Shown piece after piece: positions 22,101 through 32,200 of a DNA stretch of 64,000 bases. This DNA comes from Nematostella vectensis (taxonomy: Eukaryota > Cnidaria > Anthozoa > Actiniaria > Edwardsiidae): contig NC_064044.1 in assembly GCF_932526225.1 (NCBI RefSeq), positions 5,668,747 to 5,732,746 on the forward strand, given 5' to 3'. The notes under the pieces were generated by a model. The model was not told where the DNA came from. It ran no database searches and worked only from the letters and a program-made list of their open reading frames with translations. Every line of letters begins with the position of its first letter. Position 1 is the first letter of the stretch. The translations under genes and the position numbers were made by a program.

Positions 22101-25100
22101 TCCGAATATAATTTTGTTTCGCTTTTTTTTTGGGAAAACTTGCCATTTTTTTTTTGCTCTGTCGTTCATGTGTGAAAATCATTGTGAAGGAGATGCAAGC
22201 TGAGAGGAAGTTGAGAAGAAAGGAATGAAACTGCTTCTTGAGTTTACTTTGCGCTGATTTTCACATGTTTGTATACTCTACGTCTCTGCTTCCTTCTCCG
22301 TTTTCTTCCTTAAAGTAAAGCCGTTTTTTGTCTTGGAGGCCACGGTGACGTGCATTATAATGGTAAGACCTGGTGTGAGAAGTCTTTTAACCCCTTTTTT
22401 CTTCACTCAGGACGTAGATGCGTATATTCATCGTTCTGGAAGGACAGGCCGCGCTGGACGGGAGGGAATATGTATTGTGTTCTACAAACCGCAACAAGAA
22501 GGTTTACTTCAACCCGTGGAGCGAAAAGCGGTAAGAATTGATGGGGCCTGTATCATGTGTATTGGCTTATGCAAAACTGGTTGGCTTGAGCCACTACTTT
22601 TTCTATTTATTCTTTCAATTTTAAGACGCGGAGGAGGCTAAGAAAGGTTTACAAACTACTTTTGGCTAGAAATACATGGATATGACTCCATTTCTGTTTT
22701 GATATTGTTCTAATGGATTTTTTTTCAGGGTATCAAATTTAAACGAATTGGTGCACCACAGCCAGTTGACATTATCAAAGCTTCAGCCGAGGACGCTAAG
22801 AGGTAACTCGCTGCCACCACCATCCTCAGCCACCAGCTTTGCAAACATTTGTCCTCATTGTCTTTGTTAATGGTTTTTTATAAGCATCGTCATTATCATC
22901 ATTATCATCATCATCACCCATTGTCATCAATTCTTGTCTTTTATCATCATTGACAATATCTGTTATTATGAACATCATCATCATTGTCACCGTGCTTCTC
23001 ATCATAATATTCAAGTTAGTTTTCAAAAAAAAAAAAATAAAGAAAAAGAAGAGCTTATTAATGAAAAAAAACTAGTATTCAACAAATTAAAAAAAAATAC
23101 AAATGGAGATTGTTGTTGTTATTTCCCGGGGTTTGACTTTAAGTTACTTTTTGCACCTCTCCAGGTGGCTTGAAAAAAAAACTGAATAGGCCGTGTCCCG
23201 AAAATGGGACATATAGCTTTTTAATTTTTATTTTGTTTGTTTGGTTAAACGGCTAAACTTTTGTTTTAAGGCTGTAAATATTTATCAAAAGGCCGGGACC
23301 TGTCTTTGCCTAGCTTTCGCGCTCAAATTCAATCGTCTAGGGAACGGCCCATTGAGCCAGTGAGAACCAAACGCCCACTTGTCCTCGTTTCCTGACAGGT
23401 TTCTGGAGCAGATCCCGTCTGACGTACTGGATTATTTCCGAGACGCAGCCGAGAAGCTCATCGAAGACAAGGGCGCCATTGACGCAGTGGCAGCCGCGCT
23501 CGCACAGATTTCTGGGACGACTGAGATCAAGTCCCGCTCTCTTCTGACGTCACAAGAGGTGAAGAGTGGCTCATTTAAGTGAATGGGGCTGTTTGTAATA
23601 CCTTACCTGGTCATCGCAGTGGCGGATCTACGGGGAGGGGTTAGGGGGTTTAAAACCCTTCTTTGGGCTGCCAGGAAGCCATATGTAACAAAAAAAATGC
23701 CCCCTCCCCCTTTTGTCACTGAGCCAAACCCCCCTTCAGCGAAAAGCTAGATCGCCCCTGAATCCGGTGCTTTCATTGTTGTTGTCTTCCTGTGTTGATT
23801 GTTTTTCTGACATCGGTAGGGTTACACAACCTACATCCTACGCTGTGCTGACACGGAGTTGCGAGGGACTGGGTACATGTGGCGCGTAATCGAGAATAAC
23901 CTGCCCCCCGAGGTGAAACCGGAAGTGCGCGGAATGAGACTCATCAGTGACAGGATGGTGAGTGTTTCGGTTGCTATAACAACAATGTCTCAGCAACAAC
24001 AAAAAAGCCGTTAAGTAATGCTCCGTGTAAGAACCAGGCATATGAACGCTTGTATGTCAAAAATGCCTTTGTTAATAATGCAAATTTGATTGGTCAAGAC
24101 AAAGAATTACATAAGTTACACTTAAAACTAAATGCTGCCTAACGTTTTTGAATATTTGAGTTGTAGGATTTATTAGTATGTGTAATATGGCTTATTAGAC
24201 AAATCTAACGTGGGGAACCTTGTGAATATTATGTCAAGCAAAAATTGTTCTTTTTTCTTTTGATTGGTTCAAAACAAAAAATCTCGGATAAGATATATTA
24301 GGGAGCACATGTTTCATGTAATTTCCTCAAAATCTCACTATATTCTATATCTTGTCCTTGTGTTTTTAGTAAAAAATATCTAGCTTTTCGCTGAAGGGGG
24401 GTTTGGCTCAGTGCCAAAAGGAGGAGGGGGTATTTTTTTTGTTACATATGTTACACGCGTGACACTAAAAGCGGCTGCTAAGCAGACTAAGTTCTTGCAT
24501 GATTGGGTGATGATTTAAAGACAATTAATATTAGTAACGTCATCGTCATCATCAACAGCAACTGCAACGTAATCTCCACCTAATTAACGGCAATAATATA
24601 GTCAACAACATAAACAATAACCATAACGACTTCGTTATCATTAACAGCAAAACGTATGAAAAATTATCAACTAAAACATCGGTATGCAGGTCCCAAAAAC
24701 TGTCCCGGGTTGAAAAAAGTATAGCTGAAGAGGCGCTCTATTATTCAATGGGGGAAAGGCTTGTGAAAACGAAACATCCTGACCATTTACCCGAGATATC
24801 TTACGAGTCACTATCCCAGGCATTACCCTTTACACCACAGTAACAGTGTATGGTATGTCTAATTTATTGCTCATTTTCAGGGCGTGGTGTTTGATGTTCC
24901 AAGGAAGCTCGATAATCTTATCAAGGTAGGGGGTTGTGTCTCGTCTTTTCCTGACTAAAGTCAAGTACGGCAGCTGCAGTTCCCCGTCTGGTACTCCGGC
25001 GTAGGTCTTGTACTCCGCATGGTGTGGTGGGCCTTCCTAAGGTCTATTTTACGCAGATTTTGTTCTAACTTTTCCCTGCTAGCAGAGGCCTCTTTTCTCT

Positions 25101-26709
25101 GTATTTCGCTGGGCTGGAGTTCGCGAGGAAAAGATACCTCTGCCATGGGTCGCAAGTTCGTTTGATCAAACCGCCGTCCACGATCGTGGACGGGAGATCC
25201 AGAGCGCATGCTCCGTTCATTAATTACTGGCCACTATTTGAGCCCACAATGACTAGCGCATGCATGAAACGTATATCCGCTGCGGGATAATAAGCCCGCA
25301 TTCGAAACGGCGTCCTCCGTAGAAATATCACGCGACGAATTATAAAAGAAGCCATTCAATGCCTTATCTTCATTCAGAATTTTCTCTTTTGACTAACGAG
25401 TCAATCTTCCGTTTACAGGTTTTGCGTATTCTTCTGGAAATATCTGATCTAAGTTCACCAAAAAGTTTTGTAACATTTTCTTCGAGTCCAACTGTGCGAT
25501 ATTTACATTGAAGAAACTCGCCTGCCCAGACCCCTGCCCAGACCCCTGCCCAGATGTCTTGAAATTAATCCCACAAACAAGACAAAACTCGTCTTTGCTG
25601 CGTTTGCTGTTCAATCTTTTTAGTGACGTTTTAGGTGATTGAAATTGAACAGTTGTTTTCTTTTTTCGAAGAGGAGAGCTAACCGGAGTTTGATTCATGA
25701 TTTCCGACTAAACCCATGCAAAACATATTAGCATATTCACAGCTTTCGCGCGATGGTACGGGTTTTGGCACGTCGGTCGCTTATTAACGCTCACGCATGC
25801 GCAACGTAAACAGTTTCGACCCATGGCAGAGGTCTCTTTTCCTCGCGAACGCCAGCCCAGCGAAATACAGAGAAAAGAGGCCTCTGCTAGCAGGGAATTC
25901 TAACTTAAGCCCCATGCAAAAACATCGATACATAAGTGCAGGTATCGCCTCGCTTGGCTAACCACAAACTAAGACCGTGTCCCCATGTTTCCTGAAGTAT
26001 TTGAAAACGGATGTTTTTTCCTCCGGTTACGCCTCCCATCCGCTTTTGGCCAGCAGTACTGGGGATATTTGCTCGGAGTTTTACTGGAGGCGACAAAGCA
26101 GTGTCGTTTCAGTAATGCCTAGTGTACACTTATGCCTATTGCACACTAGCAACATAACAATATAACAAAAAAAAAAACATGTTTTTTTCTCTTATGTCGC
26201 TAAAGTCCATATCGTTATGTCGAAGATAAGAGTGCGCGCGCCCATGTCGTTATGTCGATATGTCGCTAGTGTGCACTAGGCATAAACGGAGATAGTCTTA
26301 AGGATGACATTATATTTTATTTGTGTGTTTTTGTCCTCTTTAGGAATCCTGGACGGACCGCCGTGGGGTCACACTAGAGCGCGCCCGAGAACTGCCCGAA
26401 CTAGTGGACTCTGGGCAATCAGCTCGCCCGAACAGCTTCGACCAACGGTCGGGCTGGAATCGGGGCGGAGTGGGCTCGTGGGGCAATAATAATAACCGCC
26501 AGTCTTGGGGCGGCCGAAACCAAGGCGGCAGTGGTGGATACAATCGATTTAACTCGGACAATTCTCAGAGCTCTTTCGGGGGTAATCGGGGCTTCGGTGG
26601 AGGCTTCAAGAATGGACGATTAAACTCGGACAGTCCTCGGAACTCACCCGGAGGATACGCAAACAAAAGCGACAACAAATCTAACGGATTTAGATCTCGA
26701 TACCAGTGA
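16132..26709 (+). CDS. DDX21: DDX21/DDX50-like nucleolar DEAD-box RNA helicase, 19 exons
   Basis: Exons: 16132-16209, 16771-16881, 17242-17371, 17455-17538, 17633-17652, 17776-17850, 18094-18211, 18328-18424, 18542-18776, 19512-19571, 19842-19931, 21140-21196, 21346-21450, 22411-22530, 22729-22802, 23399-23558, 23820-23957, 24881-24925, 26344-26709. All phases agree; the product is about 720 aa. The family unwinds RNA in rRNA processing and transcription. A Lys-rich N-terminus precedes the Q motif; Walker A RTGTGKT is at ~135-141, then PTREL, GTPGR, DEVD (~243-246), SAT, ARGLD and [10 protein letters not shown] (~427-436). DEVD instead of DEAD is typical of DDX21. Exons 16-18 form the GUCT domain, and exon 19 is a Gly/Arg/Asn/Ser-rich RNA-binding tail. 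Exon 3 could instead start at 17293, also in frame, giving 703 aa. AATAAA overlaps the stop at 26709. Confidence 0.94.
19965..20230. repeat. Degenerate 'TTATAACAGACACCTCG' repeat
   Basis: Short degenerate units built on ATTACAGACACCTCGTTATA recur through this part of DDX21 intron 11 and resume at about 20826-20880. The MITE at 20231-20825 therefore interrupts a single array. Confidence 0.7.
20231..20825. mobile_element. TIR element with GGCCTGTTTACATGG ends
   Basis: Both ends carry GGCCTGTTTACATGGAGATA running into GGGTCACCCTCCT, in opposite orientation. Further palindromic copies of TAGGGTCACCCTA lie inside (about 20660-20735). It is about 595 bp with no transposase visible, so it is non-autonomous. 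It sits in DDX21 intron 11 within a tandem repeat. The superfamily is not assigned because the target duplication is unclear. Confidence 0.7.
21728..22163. mobile_element. 436-bp MITE with 9-bp target duplication
   Basis: The inverted ends GACAGAGCAAAAAAAATGGC (left) and its complement (right) are flanked by the exact direct repeat GTTCATGTG at 21719-21727 and 22164-22172. The interior is AT-rich and non-coding. It lies in DDX21 intron 13. A 9-bp duplication fits Mutator-type transposition. Confidence 0.75.
22868..22998. repeat. (ATC)n microsatellite
   Basis: An imperfect CATCATT/ATCATC tract in DDX21 intron 15. The rest of that intron shows nothing recognisable. Confidence 0.8.
25072..25897. 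mobile_element. Mutator-like TIR element carrying a captured-gene-like ORF (copy 1)
   Basis: The 826-bp element begins TTCCCTGCTAGCAGAGGCCT and ends with its complement, with imperfect inverted repeats of about 80 bp. It is flanked by the exact 9-bp repeat TTCTAACTT (25063-25071, 25898-25906). The interior contains the palindrome CCGTCCACGATCGTGGACGG and a minus-strand ORF. No transposase is present. It sits in the last intron of the DDX21-like gene. The second copy is at 35211-36008. Confidence 0.85.
25251..25698 (-). pseudogene. CxxC-type small protein ORF inside TIR element (copy 1, frameshifted)
   Basis: It begins with ATG and reads through a basic N-terminus, [14 protein letters not shown] and a GQGSGQ duplication. 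It then continues in another frame as [31 protein letters not shown]. The first Cys of the second CxxC pair is Arg here. Paired CxxC motifs separated by a helical stretch resemble a ZAD-like zinc-binding fold, but I do not recognise the gene. The frameshifts indicate a decayed copy. It could be a captured host exon or a domain of the parental transposon. Confidence 0.5.
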
Positions 26710-26980
26710 ATAAAGTGAAATATAGGCAATTGTACGATGGCCCTATTAACTAGGAACAGCAGAGAGAGCATGTATCCGGTCATGTTTAAAATATCCCTTT
26801 CAAACTCGTATTCGTCCTCGTCGACAAATCTAACAAGCGCCGTAATTTTCTTAAGGGAGGGGGAGAGTCAGTCAGATATTTTACTACAAAAAAAGGATTT
26901 GGCGCTTCATTGAAGAGAAAAGACTGTGTATTTGTCTTGCCCATCCCTGGCCACGCTTCTGCCTAAACGTCTTTTAGCAA

Positions 26981-27127
26981 TTCACCTGCCCACATCTTGC
27001 CACAACTCTTTGCAGCGCGCGCGTGAAACCGAGGTCAGGTGTCAAAAACAAGATGGCAAAGTTTGTTTTTATCCTCGGTTTCACCCGCGCGACGCAAAGA
27101 GTTGTGGGAAGATGTGGGGAAAGTGAA
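26981..27127. mobile_element. Hairpin MITE downstream of DDX21
   Basis: The inverted arms TTCACCTGCCCACATCTTGC and CACAACTCTTTGCAGCGCGC (left), then GTGAAACCGAGG, are mirrored to the right end GTGAA. The loop is about 30 bp. It lies 270 bp past the helicase stop codon, where it could fold in a read-through 3' UTR. Confidence 0.7.
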
Positions 27128-28763
27128 TGACGAGGAATAGCGGCGGGGGTAAAATGCATTGCAGTGCTCAAAATATTTTACACCTTCCATAAGGGTTGTG
27201 TCTAGTGCTATGCATGCTTATAAATCAAGGATCTAAGATTGACCTGTGTGGCTTTTATTTTATGGTATTTGAATAGCTGTTTTACTCTTATGCTCCTCAA
27301 TATCCATTTCATCAGCATAATTATATGTATATACAGTAGTTTTAGGTCTCATCAGTACTTTTGAAGCTCCCTTTACCTACTAAATTGTACCCCCATTTTC
27401 ATTATATCATTGTGCTCTATGTTCCGCAAATGCAGGCCCGCTAGAACATGAAAATACATAAAAAATTATATGTCAATATATGTCATCGACGGAGTCAGAA
27501 AAAAAGGCAAGTTAGAAGTATCTTGTCGTAACTATCTTTTTTTGTTGTAAGCTAATATTTAATTGAATTCCACTTGTTTTTTTTTTCTAGAATTCCAGTA
27601 TCCCGGTCGCTAAAACTCGCTTAATCCCGCATACATTTATCATTATAATGAGTTATTGTGATAGAAGTATAGTCTTTCCACATAAATGCAAAAAAATACA
27701 GAGGGTTGCCACCATAGCAAAGATACATTTTTTGGTCACTGTGCCATCTTCGGGGCCGCACCCAGAGCACCTTTGTGCAACATGGGCCCCATGATTCCGA
27801 GGTGGGTGTGGCCCCTTTAGATGTTGAGTCTGCCAACACCACACTTGAATAAAATGCCTAACATTGAATGCCGTGAGTGTTTTGCAGTCAGGTTTCTTTT
27901 CTGTTAATAGGTTAAAAGTTTTTTTGAATAATAATAATCCTATGACGTCACGTTTCTTTACAACTATCGTTAGGGGTATGTTAATCAACAGATGGCTTTC
28001 GTGTTTTCACTGTCGCTCCATAGACCTTTGATTGTACAAAGCAAGGGGACAGATTGGTTACTGTGGTATGACTGAGATATTCCCAGACGAGAAATGGATT
28101 TGATTTTTTTTTCAGTCACGCAACAGCGAATTCAACTTTTAAGGCTTATAGCAAGCGTTTTGATGTTGACAAAGAGGGGAAGGGGGGGGGGGGGGGGGGG
28201 CTGTACATAATACTCAAGTGGAGTGGCGCTGAATACCTACCACCCCCACCCCCCCACCTTGGCCATAAATAATGAACACTCCCTTATATCGAAACCACTT
28301 GACTGACAGAAACTTTCAAAACCCGGACTGTAGATGTCCTGTTAGCTAAGACGTCAGTAGACAGTAATGTACTTTAATTACTGTGGATGGAAAAATGACG
28401 TGATTGTTTCCTGTCGCCGAGATCGTTGATGAATTTTCTCCGTCGAGATCTTGGCGACAGTCCAGTGACACAGAAACCATTTTCTTGATTTGTTGACAAG
28501 TCACGGGAGCAAAGTTCGGGTTATCAGGATTGAATTAGGCCAAAGGTAACCCGAAAAAAAAACAGTCTAGTTAGCAGGGAATGTACCCTGGTTCCGGAGC
28601 CTCGAACGTCTCTCTATTTAGTGGCCAGCAGCGAGGTTGAGACGAGTGGCAAGCTCTCGATGGCCAGTTCGAAGTTATCCGAGTTCGAGTTAGTGGTGTT
28701 TTGTCACATAATCTGAGATGATTCCACTATTACCACCAAAGAAAAAAGATAAAAAGAAACAGT

Positions 28764-28771
28764 GAGTGTGT

Positions 28772-28802
<31 letters not shown>

Positions 28803-28807
28803 GGGGG
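28764..28807. repeat. (GT)n followed by G20+ tract
   Basis: Alternating GT (Z-DNA-prone) runs directly into more than 20 consecutive G (G-quadruplex-prone). Confidence 0.85.
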
Positions 28808-28861
28808 AGAAAGTTGGATCATTGTATGCCATTATATATGTATAAATTATTTTCCCAGCCC

Positions 28862-29100
28862 CCGTTTTATAGCGCGGATTCTAATAGATGCTTTTGTCTT
28901 TAGACGGTTGAGGTTTCCGACGGACCTCCGGAAGTAAAGTGGTGATAATGCGGCTTTAACCAAAGGCGAACCAGGATAAGAATCAGTCCATCGTGATCCT
29001 TCGTGAAAATAAAATATAATTTGAAGTTGTTTCCTCAATATATTTTATTTTCCCGAAGGATCATGAGGGACTGATTCTTATATCCTGGTTCGCCTGTGCT
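28862..29100. mobile_element. Composite foldback/MITE upstream of SLC17
   Basis: Positions 28973-29094 form an inverted repeat (AGGCGAACCAGGATAAGAAT and its complement) around an AT-rich loop. The adjoining 28862-28965 segment, complemented, begins TTAAAGCCGCATTATCACCA and matches a repeat in SLC17 intron 8 at 34601-34690. Confidence 0.6.
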
Positions 29101-29197
29101 TAACCCCCGCAGCCGCAGCGCATTAGCGAGTTTCCCACAGGAAACCCGCACTGTTACAAATCAAGTCTCATGATCTTCACGTGTTATATGTTCCAAA

Positions 29198-29215
29198 ATG
29201 GCGGCACGTTGTTGA
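29198..29215 (+). promoter_or_regulatory. Short upstream ORF before SLC17 start
   Basis: ATG GCG GCA CGT TGT TGA lies 41 bp before the chosen start and is out of frame with it. If the transcript begins upstream of 29198, this five-codon uORF could modulate translation. Transcript ends are unknown. Confidence 0.35.
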
Positions 29216-29255
29216 TAAGTCGAGTTGTGTTTTGAATTTACGTGAATCCCTCAAA

Positions 29256-32200
29256 ATGAATGGACCAAAGGCAAGCGAGGGCACTCCACTTTTAGGAAAC
29301 ACCACAGACTTTAATATCAAACCAAAGAGCTTATGTAACAGGCTTTTCTGTTGTCGCAATGTTTTGGTTTTGATGCAGTTCGCCGGTTTTGTGACTGTGT
29401 ACGGGATGCGGGCGAATTTGAGCGTTGCGCTAGTGGCAATGGTGAATCAGACATACGCGAATAGTGCATCTGGGACGAGGGTTTACGTGCCTGAGTGCCG
29501 TTTGGATGGCGGAAATCACACTGTTGATCATACTTTAGAGGTGAGAAACGTTAACAACGACCAAAATAAAGACAGCCACTACAAGACTTTTATAATACAT
29601 TTTCTATGTAATTTAGCCCCATCTTCAAAAATACGCTGCGCACAAAGTCTTTGGATGATTTTATAGGGGTGCACTACCATATTATGTATTATAAATAATA
29701 ATTTTTAAATGATGAATGATTTGTTACAGGATGGGCCATTCAAATGGGACCAAGACACTCAAGGTATACAAGTTAGTAATCATCAGCATTACGATTAAAT
29801 TTGTAGTTCCCCACCCCTTTATATATATAATTTATACAAAAGCAAACTTTTTGGTTGGTTTTGATTGTTTGGTTTGATTGACTATGCGATGCCATAATCC
29901 AACAAGAAAAGAGTCGCTGTTTCGCAGACTGAATTTTCCGGGAAAGTTCCTCTGTCGATGCAGTCTAGGTTTCACATAACCTGGAAATTATTAAATCATC
30001 AACTTTGACATGTATTCAAAGCGCCATTGTTATCTTAACTGGCAAACCTCTAAGGCCTATTTTGAAGGCCACATTAATGTCGCATAAAATTCATCTGTAT
30101 AAAATGTTTACAATTTTATACATGGTTTATTCGGCATCTGAAACCATTGTACCCGGCCGCTCAAATTAAATACGGGTCTGTGTGATAATATGCCTAGTCC
30201 AGGCGCATAATTTGGCTTAAGTCAGATAGGGTTTAGACGCTGTATTATCCATGCACCATATAGAATGCATTAGTTATAATACTGAATGCAAATGTAGCTA
30301 AACCAGCAGAATACCGCTATAAGACAGTGTTGGTTTTCAACGTGGAATTGGGTTCCAGCCCTAGCAAATATTTAATTGAATTATGAAGTCATGCGAAGAA
30401 TTATCCAGTGTTTTGAAATAAAGTTTGAGCTAAAACCTTTCACCTGTGTGCTTTGAACATTGTATTTATCGTTCTTCTTCTTTTTTCTATGTTAAATGGC
30501 CATGTACAAGAGACCTACGTCTCTATAAGCTCACAATTTTATATTCAAGCCAAAAGAACACTAATTTCGTTTTTGCCAATTTACATTCCTGCTTTTCTAC
30601 TCATAAAGCATAATACTTCATGTAGCTATCAATATAGTTAGGGTTTGGGTAGGTGGTTTGAATCAGTATCTAGGACACACTATATTTGATGGCTACATGA
30701 AGTTTCAACCTGCGAAACGAGCCATATACAGCTGTCATTGTGATAGCACAGGCATTATTGTTAGCCTGCTAGAACTAAATAATATACCTATGCCTAATTC
30801 AATACAGCGTCTAAAACCACTGCTTTATTCACGTCGACTAAAATTTAGAATTTTATAGGGCATGACATTAATTCTGCCTTTAAATTAGACCTAATAAGCC
30901 AAGGCTATGTTATTATTATTAACTCTTTCACAGGTTTGGTCCTTGGTGCGTTTTTCTATGGATATCTTGTTACCCAACTTCCTGGAGGCTGGCTTGCTGG
31001 TCGCTATGGAGGAAAAAGTGTGTTTGGTCTAGGAGTGTTTTTTACAGCAATATTTACACTACTTACTCCTATTGCTGCTCGGACTCATGTTGCATTACTG
31101 GTAGCTGTGCGGTTAATGGCAGGATTTGGGGAGGTATGTAGTGTTTATTCTATTAAAACTTATTAACTTAATAGTATTACTGGTAGCTGTGCGTTTAATG
31201 GCATGATTTGAGAAGGTAGTGGTTATTCTATTAACTTATTAACTTAGTTGCATTACTGGTAGCTGTGCGGTTAATGGCAGGATTTGGAGAGGTAGTATTA
31301 ATTTATTCTATTAACTTATTTTCTTTTTTTATTCTGGCACTTTATCTGCCCATTCCCTTGATGATCGATGTAGGGGATTTTTACTGATGAAGGGTTTAGA
31401 TATTACAGGAAAAAAAGTATAATTCCTTGAAGATCCTTCAACTAGAAATTATCCAATTTTTAGCAGGCTAACAAAGCTGTTCTTGAAGCACTTTCTAAGA
31501 ACACTATTTCATTAAAATTGCACCTAAAATCTCTCATACCCACTATAGTTCATATTTTGTGATTACCTTTAGAACCTGTCTACATTATATTAAAATCTTA
31601 CCCCTTCCATGGGCATATGATATTACCCTCCCTTCCACAGACCTGTTATTTTACCCCTTCCTCCTTTCCACAAGCATATCATCTTCCCCTCCCCCCACAG
31701 GTATGTTATCTTACCCCTCACTCCCAAAAACATATTTTACCCCCCCTTCCACAGGCATAGTACCCCTCTCTCGCCCAAAAAGGCATAATATGCAAAGGCA
31801 TATTTTCCTACCCCTCCCATGCACAAACATATAATCTTGCCCCTCCCACAGTCATATTATCCTACCCCTCCCTTCCACAGTCATATTATCCTGCCCCCCA
31901 CACACAAACATATAATCTTGCCCCTTCCTTCGACAGGGTGTGACATACCCTGCGGCCACAGTGTTGTGGAGCCGCTGGACGTCTCCTGCTGAGCGAAGTG
32001 CATACCTCGTGTTTTCTTTTACTGGTGAGTTCTTGAAACTATTGCAATGCTTGGATATATAGTAACTACATTTTTTAAAATCTTATTTGGGGGTCTTTTG
32101 ATACTATTTAAGAACCAGGATAAATAGTAACTACATTTTTAAAAATCTTATTTGGGGGTCTTTTGATACTATTAAAGAACCAGGATAAATAGTAACTACA

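Larger units (their letters stand above)
26710..29255. other. Intergenic region DDX21-SLC17, no host gene recognised
   Basis: About 2.5 kb without a supportable coding exon. It contains a hairpin MITE (26981-27127), a poly-G run (28183-28201), a (GT)n plus poly-G tract (28764-28807), a partial TACCCTTGTTCCAGAGCC-family fragment (about 28584-28665) and a foldback repeat (28862-29100). Confidence 0.6.

Noticed and set aside
24961..25071. Coding-like stretch left of the TIR element (minus strand, [20 protein letters not shown])
   Set aside because: Short, no family recognised, and not inside the element or any spliced model; could be a decayed exon.
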